NCBI GenBank assembly: GCA_032358255.1
Contig: JAULBX010011099.1
Location: 124,001 to 188,000, forward strand
Direction: 5' to 3'
DNA length: 64,000 nucleotides
Source of the DNA: Heterotrichella gracilis
Taxonomy: Eukaryota; Sar; Xanthophyceae; Tribonematales; Xanthonemataceae
Shown here piece after piece: positions 55,333 through 64,000 of the stretch. The first letter of the stretch is position 1; each line of letters begins with the position of its first letter. A program made the translations under genes and the position numbers. Under the pieces are notes generated by a model. It did not search any database. It saw nothing but the letters and a program-made list of their open reading frames with translations, and was not told the origin of the DNA.

Positions 55333-57671
55333 TAATTCACCACTAAAATTTTAGCGACTGTTTTGAGTGCCCCATCGGCAGTGGAGGCATAAATTAAGTA
55401 CACGCCCGAACTAACGCGCACATTGGCCAATGTGGTGATGGGCCATTCTAACTGACCCCCGGTAGATTTAGCTTCCCAAACCAAATTGCCACTTTCATCT
55501 GCAATTTTTACAATCGATTCATCCACCAAACCTCTAATCAATACCTTGCCTTGATAACCGGGTTTTACCGGATTAGGATAAGCGATCACATTGCTGTAAT
55601 CCTCCGCCCCTTCTACCGTAATGCTTCTAAACGACTGTAAACCCGCTTCTGTGGCAATAAAAACATCGCCGCTCACTTCATCGTAATTTACATCCACCAC
55701 CGAATTAGAATACAATGAACTATTCTCTTTGGTGAAATGATACAATTGCGTTAAGCCATCCGGACTAAAACAATACACGCCTCCCAATTGGGTTGCGCAC
55801 CATTTATTATTAGCGCCATCTACTGAAATGGCTGTTACCGCTTCTTTTCCAAGCAATAACTCCACATTTCCATCCTGAACAATTTTTATTGGCTGCGCAT
55901 CATAATCGCCTCCGCTAAAAATAGCTGTTGGGTTATAAATAACACTGATACCGGCGCTGGTACCTACCCAGATCTTTCCGTCCTTATCCTCCGCAATAGA
56001 ATACACATCGTTGGCTTCTAAATTGCCGGTACCGGCATTGCTGTTGAGTACTTTAAAATTGACGTTGAGTTGTGGCGGATTAAAATTGACATGTTTGTAT
56101 ACACTTAATCCCCCTCCACGTTCATGCAGCGCCCACACATAATTATTTTTATCTACAAAGGTTTTCCGCGTAAACCCACCCCCGCCTTCGAATGAAAAAC
56201 TCAAGTAAGTGCCGTCTTTTTTTAAAGCACTCAAAAAATTCTTTTGATCACTGTTGGCAAACCATAAATTACCTGCCTTATCCATACTTAAACCCCCGCA
56301 ACGGGGCTGGCCAATGGCATTTTTAGGCATGATGGTGTTTGATGGTGTATAAGCCGCCACCAGTTTATTATCCTTGTATTTAACCACACCATACCACCAA
56401 TTAGCCGCCCAGGTCACCGTTTTATCAGTGCGATCAAACAAAACCGATGTAATATCTTGAAGAGGTACTCCATTTAAATCATAACAAGGCAAATACGTCC
56501 ATTCTTTTTCCTTTAAAAAATTCAATCCTTCGCGGGTATAATTACCGGTCCCCGCGGGATCGATGTACGAAGGTGAAACGGCCACGCGTCCGTCTAACAC
56601 GTCAATATTACCAACAGGGGCTTTATTTGTGCCATTGCGGGTTACTTTTTGCATGGAATAATAATAAAAATAGTTTTGATTCAGCCCAAAGCGGTTATCT
56701 GCGAGCCAATAAGAGATCCGTCCCGAAAAATCTTTACTGATAAAGGCATCGCGCAAGGTGCCATAATCAATCTGTCCGTTATAATCGGTAAAATATTGCT
56801 CTGTAATACCTGTGGTAGCATCCTTAACCATGAGGCCAATGGGATCAAAATAAGAAAACAGATTTTCATAGGTGGCCGAAAGTTTTCTGGCCGTCATGCT
56901 TTGTGAAGCCATGGTGGGATGTTTGATCCAGCCATTTCCGGTAAATTGATACAAACTGTCTTTTCCTTGTATGCTCTGATCTTCTGCACTGCGGGACCGG
57001 CAACTTAAAATGGCGCCTTTCACATTTATCACTCCGCAAAAGAAGCCGCTTGGTAAAGCAAGGGTGTCATACATCCAATTTTTAAAATTGGTGAGATTGG
57101 TATTACGTTTGGCTCTGTACATACCAATGGGCGTGGCCGCAAACACCAGACTGTCGTTCAGTGCCAGCTGAAGCACCTCCAGATTAGATGCGTTGGCACC
57201 AATGATATAGGTGTCTTTGATCTCGAGTTTATCGGTATCAAATACAATGATGCCAAAGCCGCAAGCCAGATAAGCAAACTGTTTATCAAAATAAACTTCG
57301 TTCACGATCTTTTTTCCGTTGAGGGATTTTAATTTAATATCGGGATAGTTGGTTAGTGATTCATTCGCGTCAATCACATCAATGTTACAATTGTCATAAA
57401 TGACCAATAATTTATTGTTGTATGGATTGGTGCGCAACAAACGAATCCCAATATCGCTCAGGCCGTTTATTTTATTCCAGGTAACAGGACTAATTTCATC
57501 TTCATCAAATTTGATGAGTCCATTAGAGTAGGAAGCATAAATTGTTTTGCCTTTTTTGCTGACGCTGTTACACGAGTTAATACTGAGATGATCTTCCCAG
57601 GTACGTGGACCAATTTGAGAAAAAGAGGGGAAAAAGAGGCTTAAAAAAAGTATAAAGAATATCCTGAACAT
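55332..57671 (-). CDS. porZ: T9SS attachment component PorZ-like (beta-propeller protein)
   Basis: 779 residues: signal peptide (1-18), then two seven-bladed-propeller-like halves (two-component-regulator propeller repeats such as WVGTSAGISVIYNP and ANSDQKNFLSAL), and a C-terminal T9SS type A sorting domain (about 700-779; VIAYPNPVKPGYQGKVLI...ILVVN). PorZ in Porphyromonas helps anchor cargo during T9SS secretion. The IGPRTWEDHLSIN opening is typical of PorZ. It is followed by recO in the same operon, a common pairing in Bacteroidota. Confidence 0.85.
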   Translation of the reverse strand: MFRIFFILFLSLFFPSFSQIGPRTWEDHLSINSCNSVSKKGKTIYASYSNGLIKFDEDEISPVTWNKINGLSDIGIRLLRTNPYNNKLLVIYDNCNIDVIDANESLTNYPDIKLKSLNGKKIVNEVYFDKQFAYLACGFGIIVFDTDKLEIKDTYIIGANASNLEVLQLALNDSLVFAATPIGMYRAKRNTNLTNFKNWMYDTLALPSGFFCGVINVKGAILSCRSRSAEDQSIQGKDSLYQFTGNGWIKHPTMASQSMTARKLSATYENLFSYFDPIGLMVKDATTGITEQYFTDYNGQIDYGTLRDAFISKDFSGRISYWLADNRFGLNQNYFYYYSMQKVTRNGTNKAPVGNIDVLDGRVAVSPSYIDPAGTGNYTREGLNFLKEKEWTYLPCYDLNGVPLQDITSVLFDRTDKTVTWAANWWYGVVKYKDNKLVAAYTPSNTIMPKNAIGQPRCGGLSMDKAGNLWFANSDQKNFLSALKKDGTYLSFSFEGGGGFTRKTFVDKNNYVWALHERGGGLSVYKHVNFNPPQLNVNFKVLNSNAGTGNLEANDVYSIAEDKDGKIWVGTSAGISVIYNPTAIFSGGDYDAQPIKIVQDGNVELLLGKEAVTAISVDGANNKWCATQLGGVYCFSPDGLTQLYHFTKENSSLYSNSVVDVNYDEVSGDVFIATEAGLQSFRSITVEGAEDYSNVIAYPNPVKPGYQGKVLIRGLVDESIVKIADESGNLVWEAKSTGGQLEWPITTLANVRVSSGVYLIYASTADGALKTVAKILVVN

Positions 57672-57761
57672 GGTGTAAGAAGCTGTTTTTATTCTAACGC
57701 TAAATTTAGCACAATATTATCTTAAAGACACAAAATATGATGCTATATTTGTATCTTAATT

Positions 57762-57786
57762 GGCCTCGTAGTTCAATGGCGAGGCG
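57762..57786 (+). pseudogene. 5' tRNA fragment
   Basis: GGCCTCGTAGTTCAATGGC resembles the 5' acceptor and D-arm start of the intact tRNA-Arg 128 bp downstream (GGCTCCGTAGTTCAATTGG), but then turns into CGAGGCGAGGC, which itself pairs with the 5' end (GCCTCG/CGAGGC). No anticodon or T arm is visible. I read it as a pruned tRNA, perhaps an internally deleted copy. Confidence 0.5.
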
Positions 57787-57889
57787 AGGCTTACCAAGTG
57801 GAGTTTACCCATCTGTTGGATTGAATGAATTGTTCATTCGTAAATTTTTCATACTTTATTTCTTAGATAGTACTAACTTTGCCTAAAAT

Positions 57890-57963
57890 GGCTCCGTAGT
57901 TCAATTGGATAGAATGACAGATTCCGGTTCTGTTGGTTGGGGGTTCGAGTCCCTTCGGAGTCA
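57890..57963 (+). tRNA. tRNA-Arg (anticodon CCG)
   Basis: 74 bases with a full cloverleaf: acceptor GGCTCCG/CGGAGTC, anticodon stem ACAGA/TCTGT around loop TTCCGGT (anticodon CCG, reading CGG), T stem GGGGG/CCCTT with loop TTCGAGT and discriminator A at 57963; no CCA encoded. A TAACTTTG box (57874-57881) sits 9 bases upstream, and a terminator follows. Confidence 0.9.
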
Positions 57964-57976
57964 CTATGAATTAATA

Positions 57977-58016
57977 AAAAGCCCTTTCGATTTAGTTTGA
58001 AGGGCTTTTGGTTTTT
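57977..58016. terminator. Terminator between tRNA-Arg and the glycosyltransferase-like gene
   Basis: AAAAGCCCTT (57977-57986) pairs with AAGGGCTTTT (58000-58009), followed by GGTTTTTT; serves both converging transcripts. Confidence 0.8.
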
Positions 58017-58027
58017 TGGCAGGGTAT

Positions 58028-59860
58028 TCAATTCTCGGTTTTTTTGATATCTATCATTTTTATTAATGAGTCTTTAACAAAAACGTTTAAATCTCCAGAG
58101 ATTCTTTTGACAAAAGCATACCGCCCTATTGAATTTGAATACTTGGGAAGTAAAGAACTGTGAATGATCAATAAATCTTCATTATTAATTTCACCAAGAA
58201 TTCTCTCCTCAATGTAAGTGTTTTTGCTTTGATAATAGCTCATGGCGTTTATTATGTGAGACACGTGAAATTCATACCCAGCCTCCGTACGTGCTATTTT
58301 CTTTATTTTGCCAAAGAGCGGTTTTAATTGTACTTCGCCTAACGATTCTTCTTCAAACTCAAGCGTCACTTTATGATAGTTGTTTTCAAACCTAAACATT
58401 AAAAAAACAAGAATTATATTAATCACCACAAATACGTAATTTCGAAATGCTCTGTACTTGCCTATTAAGTGGTCGAAACTAAATCTTTTAAAAATAACAT
58501 CTACAATAAATCCTAGACATATTGTAAGCGGTATTATCAAATAAATCCATGTTCTTTCAAAAGGCAAAACTCTATGAATAACTAATATAAATATGGGTGA
58601 AATCAAAAAAGTGAGGGATACTATTTTCATGTATTGAGCCTTTAATTCAGTTGCTTGATTTTTTTGAACCAAAACAACTATCATTATTATAGACACAAAA
58701 AGTAGTGCTTCTTTGTAACCGATTAAATAATGTCCAATGTCAAAATAATGTTGACTTATTATGTTAAAAGTCTTTGATTCGCTTAGCAAAAATCTTGTGA
58801 CTCCTCCATTAGGATTAATCAGGTTGTTTGGATCGTTAAAAAGTAAGATAGACGAGTAAGAAATGGCAATTAAAACAACACTTAAAAAGCCATCTTTCAT
58901 TAAAAGAAAAAAATCGTGATAGTGTTTTTTAGATACAAGAAAATAGGCAAGAACAAGTATTACCGGCACGCTAGCATATAAAAATGATGGAATAGCAAGA
59001 TGACCGGCAACTAAGGAGAGAATGAAATAAAAACGATACTTTCGATTGTTTTTATAGTTGTCTAATAAATGAACACTTGAATAAATAAGTAGGACAGTGA
59101 ATAAACAAACAAAAGAGTAGCCCCTGGATTGAAAGCCATACATGATAAACGGAAAGCAGGCCATCATAATTAGCAAAAGGGAGAATGAAAGCGCATTTCC
59201 AAAAAAGTACCTACATAACTTAAAAAAAAGATAGGTGCAAAAAAGAGAAGCTATTACACTGCTAATGCGAAGTGTAATTTTTATATCCACCGGCAGAGAG
59301 ACTAGCTGACTAGAAATAAGGTTGTATAAAACATGATTGTTCGGCAAAGGATACCGTGAAAGCGAATACCAAAACCCTCTTCCCGAAAAATGCTGATATG
59401 ACCACCACTCGTCGTAACTGAGTGGCATATTGTAAACAAAATAAACCAAGGCAAATAACTGAATTCCTAGAATACATAATAAGGTAATTCTTGCCGGCTT
59501 TCCTAAATTTTTTAAAAACAGTTTGTTTTCTTTTAAAACGTCAATAATTATTTGTGCAATTCGAATGACCCATCTTGTTATCTTTCTTTTTTGAAAACGA
59601 AAAAAATCAAACCAAATAATTCCTAAGTAAAGAAAGACAAGTACCGGAATGATCTTAAATACATCGTACACAAAAGCACCTATGGTACTTTTACATAAAT
59701 TATTATATGTATCGCTTTGGTTGTAGTAAAATAGATAGTTGAGTGTACTTTTATATCCATGTGAAAGGTAGAAGTCAAATGGTAAGTAGATGGCCAAACT
59801 AATTGCAGTAAGTAAAATAAATGATATGGTTCTGCTAAAGGCGTTCATCTCGGAGATCAA
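58028..59860 (-). CDS. Polytopic glycosyltransferase-like membrane protein (GT39/PMT-like)
   Basis: 610 residues with about 12 membrane helices and a C-terminal soluble part (about 495-610). The first periplasmic loop has NMPLSYDEWWSYQHF, an Asp-Glu motif as seen in ArnT/PMT-type GT-C enzymes that use polyprenyl-phosphate sugars. Function is unproven; related Bacteroidota proteins are only named by fold. An internal ATG (residue 5) could also start it. The DUF2079 gene is 100 bp upstream in the same orientation. Confidence 0.7.
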   Translation of the reverse strand: MISEMNAFSRTISFILLTAISLAIYLPFDFYLSHGYKSTLNYLFYYNQSDTYNNLCKSTIGAFVYDVFKIIPVLVFLYLGIIWFDFFRFQKRKITRWVIRIAQIIIDVLKENKLFLKNLGKPARITLLCILGIQLFALVYFVYNMPLSYDEWWSYQHFSGRGFWYSLSRYPLPNNHVLYNLISSQLVSLPVDIKITLRISSVIASLFCTYLFFKLCRYFFGNALSFSLLLIMMACFPFIMYGFQSRGYSFVCLFTVLLIYSSVHLLDNYKNNRKYRFYFILSLVAGHLAIPSFLYASVPVILVLAYFLVSKKHYHDFFLLMKDGFLSVVLIAISYSSILLFNDPNNLINPNGGVTRFLLSESKTFNIISQHYFDIGHYLIGYKEALLFVSIIMIVVLVQKNQATELKAQYMKIVSLTFLISPIFILVIHRVLPFERTWIYLIIPLTICLGFIVDVIFKRFSFDHLIGKYRAFRNYVFVVINIILVFLMFRFENNYHKVTLEFEEESLGEVQLKPLFGKIKKIARTEAGYEFHVSHIINAMSYYQSKNTYIEERILGEINNEDLLIIHSSLLPKYSNSIGRYAFVKRISGDLNVFVKDSLIKMIDIKKTEN

Positions 59861-59960
59861 TTTATTGTTGATTAAACCAAAATCAATTGGGTTCTTAAAA
59901 ATACCAAGTTAAATTAAAATAGCAACAGTTGGGATAATTTTTTTGACTTGATCTGACTTC

Positions 59961-61469
59961 TTATTTTGATTGATCTGCCATGTAGTTCCGCTTCAACAAC
60001 AAACAATCTCCTTCTTCCACCATCACCTTCCAAGTACTACCAGAAATGAGTGAATCGCATGTTTGATCAAACCTTTCTTTCGAAACAGGAAAAGTAGAGC
60101 CCGATCTATAAACACAAACATAATCTGCATCTTTTAACCTCGGAAAATGATAGATCTTTTCTCTAAATGCCAGATGTGGCAATAATCTTCCGGAGGCTGA
60201 GACAGAGGCGTCTTTAGGAATTAACTCCAACATTCTTTTTATTTTTTTACAATCATAATCCGAATGATACATTGAAGATGAAAGCGGACTGTACTTATTA
60301 AATCCGTAATAGAGCGGACTCATATGTGTCATATAGTAAAACGAAACAAAGAGCGTTCCTGTTATGACCAGAAACATGGTGACCTGTTTTCGAAAGGTCG
60401 ATTTAAATTCTGAAATAATAGAAAACACACAAATTGGCAAAAGTGTAACTACTTCAACCCCATTGTAGCCTTCATGCCCCCAACGAAATGGTTCATCATT
60501 AAACATTTTCTTCGCGATCAATGGAATGAAGGCGATCAAATAAACCGGACGAAAAATCAGAACAAATCCTCCGGAAATGAAATAAATCATATAAAAGATG
60601 ACTTTGATAAAATCGTTGTCCGGATCACCACTATGATTGATAAATAAAAGTTTTACCGTGTCAATAGGATGTGACAACATAAATAGGATCACTTCATAGG
60701 GCGAATTTCCTAAGGTTTCATAATTAAATAAGGAAAACTTTTTGTTCTCATCTTCTAAGGCCGGAATGATCCAAGCGAAAAAACACATGAATAGAATAAC
60801 TGAAGCCAGACAAAACATAAGCGCACTTTGTCTTTTCTTTTTATCTCTAAAATGAATGATAAAGAGCAACAGACATATAAAAAACAAACTCAATGCAAAA
60901 TCTTCCCGGTTAAAAATCAAGAAAATAAAACTAAATACCGTTGGCAGAAACTTTTGCTTTTCGAAGTAATAAATAAATACTGGAATTATGGCAGAACCCA
61001 TGATCACCAAGTTACAATCGGCTTGATAAGAACTAAAACGTCCGTACAAAACTAAATAATAAATAACAGATAGAGCCGCTAAAATAAAATTGTGAGATTT
61101 CAGAAAAATAAATTGATATGTTGCCCAGGCACCGAATAAAATTAAAAGCCACTGAATGATCAATAAAGAATAGGTTCCGAACACGGGAGAAAACAACCAA
61201 TACAAAGGCGACAAAAACATTAGCGTCAATGAAAAATGATCTTGCAAAAACGTAATTGGCTGTGAATGCATGTAAATCGGACAAGCGCTTAGTTTCAAAT
61301 GCGCAAAATCGTAAAAGGCAAAATTGTATACTCCGTAATCAAAGGCATAGGTTTTGTAGTAGCAATGGTTTAGAAGAACCATAACTAAGTGTAAGCCGCA
61401 AAGTAGAACGATGCTTACAATGAGGGCTGCTTTAAATGGGGGGGGGGGGGGGGTATGGTTTACTTGCAA
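59961..61469 (-). CDS. DUF2079 membrane protein with a poly-C tract near its start
   Basis: 502 residues from a TTG at 61469. It has about 10-12 membrane helices and the DUF2079 opening (YAFDYGVYNFAFYDFAHL, QPITFLQDHFSLTLMFLSPLYWLF), a GT-C-like family often in cell-surface sugar loci. Codons 6-11 are ACC then CCC x4 and CCA, from a run of 16 C. The nearby ATG (61491) is one frame away at this tract length and meets TAA right after the tract, so the gene may be in an OFF state, or rely on the weaker TTG. See findings. Confidence 0.75.
   Translation of the reverse strand: MQVNHTPPPPPFKAALIVSIVLLCGLHLVMVLLNHCYYKTYAFDYGVYNFAFYDFAHLKLSACPIYMHSQPITFLQDHFSLTLMFLSPLYWLFSPVFGTYSLLIIQWLLILFGAWATYQFIFLKSHNFILAALSVIYYLVLYGRFSSYQADCNLVIMGSAIIPVFIYYFEKQKFLPTVFSFIFLIFNREDFALSLFFICLLLFIIHFRDKKKRQSALMFCLASVILFMCFFAWIIPALEDENKKFSLFNYETLGNSPYEVILFMLSHPIDTVKLLFINHSGDPDNDFIKVIFYMIYFISGGFVLIFRPVYLIAFIPLIAKKMFNDEPFRWGHEGYNGVEVVTLLPICVFSIISEFKSTFRKQVTMFLVITGTLFVSFYYMTHMSPLYYGFNKYSPLSSSMYHSDYDCKKIKRMLELIPKDASVSASGRLLPHLAFREKIYHFPRLKDADYVCVYRSGSTFPVSKERFDQTCDSLISGSTWKVMVEEGDCLLLKRNYMADQSK
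61438..61453. repeat. Homopolymer of 16 G (C on the coding strand)
   Basis: The only long G/C run I noticed in an AT-rich window, located at codons 6-11 of the DUF2079 frame. Such length is prone to slippage in the cell and in sequencing. Confidence 0.9.
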
Positions 61470-61536
61470 GGCTTTTGGGATTTATCGACATGAAATTTTA
61501 TTTAGTTTTTAATTTTACAATAATACTTTTTTTTCA

Positions 61537-63114
61537 TCATTTAATTATTAGCAGTTTTTGTTCAACAGTGTTATTGGTACTTGTTTGTAAAGAAACATAA
61601 TAAATTCCTGAAGGGAAGTTGAATGTGTCTAAAGTATACTCGTTGTTGTTTACACCTTTTTGAGAATAAATCAATTGTCCTAAAATAGTTCTTATTTCAA
61701 TATCAATAATATAAGACTGATCATTGCTCACTAATCTTAGATGACAGGTATTTACTGCTGGGCTAGGATAAAGCAACAACTTATTTTTCTCTAAAAGCCC
61801 TTTGGTCTCTGAAATACCGGTAACATTATAACAAGCAATAGCATTGGCATCGCAATAGGAAGTGTCTGTTAGGTAAAACATAAAAGTAAGTGGTGTACTT
61901 TTTGTTATCCAGTTAAAACTTGTAAATGCTATGTCACCATTTTTGCTTAAACACATACCTGCTAAAAAATCCTGATTGCTATTATCAGTGTAATTATCGA
62001 AGTACTTTTTCCAAATAAATTTACCATTTTTATCCACTTTCATAATTCTGGCCATATCATTCAGGCCATTTGTATATTTATTAGCGACTTCAAAAGTTCC
62101 GCCCGTTAAAATACTTTCGTCAGGTAATTCTTCAAGCCTGGTAATTCCATTATCATAACTCACTGAATCATATTCATTTTCATATATTTTGTTAGTATTA
62201 GTGTCGAATTTTACAAGATATGAGCTTACATTTACAGGGGGGTGATCAACACCTCCGGCAGCAATGAAATTACCGTCCTTAGTCTGAATAATTGTTGTTA
62301 AGCCATCACCATAAAATTGCGCCCCAATTCCTCCGCCTTTTTTAGCAAGCAAATTTCCTAAACTATCTAATACCATTAGCAATGCAGAGCCACCTGAATT
62401 TTGATCCTGATAACCGACGATAAATATCTTCTTACTAATGCTGTCTTGAAGTAAATCATATCCCATTTGTGTCTGATCTAAATTACTTTTATAAAAGGTA
62501 TGATCCCATAACTTATTTCCTAAAGCATCAGTTTTCAGTAAATATAAACCGACTGTTGGATGACCATTAAATCCGGGAGTATAAGTTTGAATTGAACCGG
62601 TAATCAAAAATCCATTATCAACAGCTGGATAAATAGAAGTGAAAAAATACTGCCCACTCGGATTAGTCTCGTAGAATTTTTTTTGCCAAAGAGTATCTCC
62701 GTTAAAATTATACTTAATGAAACTTCCCAACATTCTAGAATTGCTGTCAACTACTGATAATGCTGTATAGAGAAAGCCATTATGTTTTAAAATATATTTT
62801 GGAGTACCTATAATTTTCTGAAAGGCATATTTATTTCCACCATAACTTTTACGCCACTGTAAATTACCTTCAATATCAAGCCCGGTTAAGGTTAAACGAT
62901 TTTCGAGCTGTCCTGCAATTGAGTCAATACTTTGACCAATCAATACAAAGTTCCCGTGAGTGGTTTCAACTATATCATAACTGTAAGCATTAGCAGATTT
63001 TGAAAGATAAATCCTTTTTTGAATCGTGTTTGTTTGAGAATTTAACTTAAAAGAAGTGAAAAGTAGGACTACAAGAAAATATGAAATTAAACTATCCGTA
63101 TACCTGTTCATCAT
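61537..63114 (-). CDS. T9SS type A sorting-domain protein with propeller-like repeats
   Basis: 525 residues: signal peptide (about 1-27), a body of repeated strands with patterns like DGNFIAAGG, NFVLIGQ and GFLITGS typical of delta-60-like propeller repeats, and a C-terminal sorting domain (about 450-525; LLLYPSPAVNTCHLRL...QKLLIIK). It is exported by T9SS and probably displayed on the surface. A second ATG at residue 2 gives the same protein. It lies upstream of the DUF2079 gene on the same strand. Confidence 0.8.
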   Translation of the reverse strand: MMNRYTDSLISYFLVVLLFTSFKLNSQTNTIQKRIYLSKSANAYSYDIVETTHGNFVLIGQSIDSIAGQLENRLTLTGLDIEGNLQWRKSYGGNKYAFQKIIGTPKYILKHNGFLYTALSVVDSNSRMLGSFIKYNFNGDTLWQKKFYETNPSGQYFFTSIYPAVDNGFLITGSIQTYTPGFNGHPTVGLYLLKTDALGNKLWDHTFYKSNLDQTQMGYDLLQDSISKKIFIVGYQDQNSGGSALLMVLDSLGNLLAKKGGGIGAQFYGDGLTTIIQTKDGNFIAAGGVDHPPVNVSSYLVKFDTNTNKIYENEYDSVSYDNGITRLEELPDESILTGGTFEVANKYTNGLNDMARIMKVDKNGKFIWKKYFDNYTDNSNQDFLAGMCLSKNGDIAFTSFNWITKSTPLTFMFYLTDTSYCDANAIACYNVTGISETKGLLEKNKLLLYPSPAVNTCHLRLVSNDQSYIIDIEIRTILGQLIYSQKGVNNNEYTLDTFNFPSGIYYVSLQTSTNNTVEQKLLIIK

Positions 63115-63144
63115 TGAGTATTCTAAGATACTGAAAATTATGAC

Positions 63145-64000
63145 TTATTTCTTCACTGGCACAAAAAACACTTCCACTCTTCGGTTTTTTTCTCTGCCCT
63201 CTTCAGTTTGATTGCTGGTTACCGGCTGTTCATCGGCATAGCCCTTGCTGCTGATTCGGTTTTTTAATTCCGGGATTTTACTTACAAAGTAATTCTTCAC
63301 GGCCAAAGCTCGGTTCTCTGATAAACGCTGATTTAAACTTTTTGAGCCGATACTATCGGTATGTCCGCTTACCACCAGATCAAAACCCGGATCTGTTTTT
63401 AATTCAGCAATAATTTCATCCAGATCTTTTTTTGCCTCCGGTTTTAATTTCGATTCATTGGTATTAAATAAATAAAGCGCATTTAAAGCGCGTTGTTTTG
63501 CAGAGCCAATGGCCGCCACGGCATCAATATCGGCTCCCGGCCACATTTTATCACCTTTTTGAGTAGCAGTGCGGGCATCCACTAATTTCACATAGGTAAA
63601 AATATCCCCCACCTTTGTTGAATCACCAATATCCACCAAAGCATTTCCTCCACCTATCTTTCCAACAGAGATCCAGTTTTTTCCATTCTTCGACACATAC
63701 AAATAGGTTTCTTCTACATAACGACCAACTTCAAAAACATATAAGTCAGGGCCATCAATATTCACCAAAGCATTGTCAGTAAAGGCCAGCACCAATTCGC
63801 CGCCGGTACCCAGGGAAACAAAGCCAGTCACCCGTTCTAAATTAAAATCGGGTTTACCAACCGCATCTGCGGCATTGGCATTTTCAGGAATTGGAGGAGG
63901 ATTGCCCATGGTATACGACACCAATTTATCGGCAAATGAAATATCTCCCAAAGGCAATTTGAGCTTGCCACCATGACCATTGTTATATTCTTTTTCTGTG
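63145..64000 (-). CDS. OmpA-family protein (5' end outside window)
   Basis: The frame is open to the right edge: although a TTG at 63957 could start it, in-frame codons continue upstream to 63999, so I treat it as 5'-partial. The visible part has an N-terminal beta domain (VSLGTGGELVLAFTDNALVNIDGPDLYVFEVG, like cell-surface discoidin-type folds) and a C-terminal OmpA domain with VSGHTDSIGSKSLNQRLSENRA and YADEQPVTSN...GREKNRRVEVFF. It likely binds peptidoglycan from the outer membrane. Downstream is the T9SS cargo gene. Confidence 0.82.
   Translation of the reverse strand, partial: TEKEYNNGHGGKLKLPLGDISFADKLVSYTMGNPPPIPENANAADAVGKPDFNLERVTGFVSLGTGGELVLAFTDNALVNIDGPDLYVFEVGRYVEETYLYVSKNGKNWISVGKIGGGNALVDIGDSTKVGDIFTYVKLVDARTATQKGDKMWPGADIDAVAAIGSAKQRALNALYLFNTNESKLKPEAKKDLDEIIAELKTDPGFDLVVSGHTDSIGSKSLNQRLSENRALAVKNYFVSKIPELKNRISSKGYADEQPVTSNQTEEGREKNRRVEVFFVPVKK

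Overview
The window is a piece of a Bacteroidota chromosome, not a plasmid or phage. The evidence is: AT-rich coding sequence; several Bacteroidota-type promoters (TTTG/TTG, about 19-21 nt, then TAnnTTTG); type IX secretion (T9SS) cargo with C-terminal sorting domains plus a PorZ homologue; SprB-repeat, DUF4294, DUF6089 and bbp2/OprP-type porin families; and a lipid A gene (lpxK), so the cell is Gram-negative. I cannot fix the order within the phylum. Most of the window is ordinary core genome with short, often overlapping operons, and no phage or transposase gene is visible.

Layout. 1-8.2 kb: end of a DUF4294 gene, lpxK overlapping a purine nucleoside phosphorylase, tatA with a tiny membrane-protein gene in front, and a rimK / RimB-type protease / aspartoacylase-like cluster followed upstream by an FAD oxidoreductase. 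8.2-13.4 kb: metallo-beta-lactamase-fold hydrolase, amidohydrolase, rlmN, a polyprenyl diphosphate synthase, a MORN-type lipoprotein and a RelE/ParE-type toxin-antitoxin pair. 13.5-18.4 kb: pntAB, trmD and two small exported proteins. 18.4-22.1 kb is the most accessory-looking stretch: a GxxExxY-family gene inside arrays of CTTATGT-based inverted repeats, an ABC-F gene and a mepB-like gene. 22.1-35.8 kb: MlaEF-like lipid transporter, a mini-lipoprotein gene, a half-length aldehyde dehydrogenase, an outer-membrane protein with a 1051-residue TPR lipoprotein-like partner, ftsE, pepF, and a phosphate porin plus PiT transporter. 36-46.4 kb: two giant T9SS cargo genes (SprB repeats; sortilin/BNR repeats) around mscL, an OmpA lipoprotein, a thioredoxin-like protein and an MFS transporter. 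46.4-57.7 kb: DUF6089, a porin, murI, an AsmA-like protein, an ABC exporter, rpmH, recO and porZ. 57.7-64 kb: a tRNA fragment, tRNA-Arg(CCG), two polytopic glycosyltransferase-like membrane proteins, another T9SS cargo protein and an OmpA-domain protein running off the right edge.

Functional themes: envelope construction (lpxK, murI, AsmA, MsbA-like exporter, MlaEF-like transporter, porins), T9SS surface display (porZ and three CTD-bearing cargo proteins), and translation or tRNA maintenance (rlmN, trmD, rimK, rpmH, tRNA-Arg).

The two most interesting signals are (1) a run of 16 G/C at the start of the DUF2079 membrane-protein gene, placed so that the only nearby upstream ATG is out of frame at this tract length, which looks like a phase-variation switch, and (2) the GxxExxY nuclease-fold gene closely bracketed by iterated CTTATGT repeats, with a solitary copy of the same element 11 kb away. 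A folded 194-bp intergenic element at 1107-1300 and a pruned tRNA next to the intact tRNA-Arg also deserve attention.
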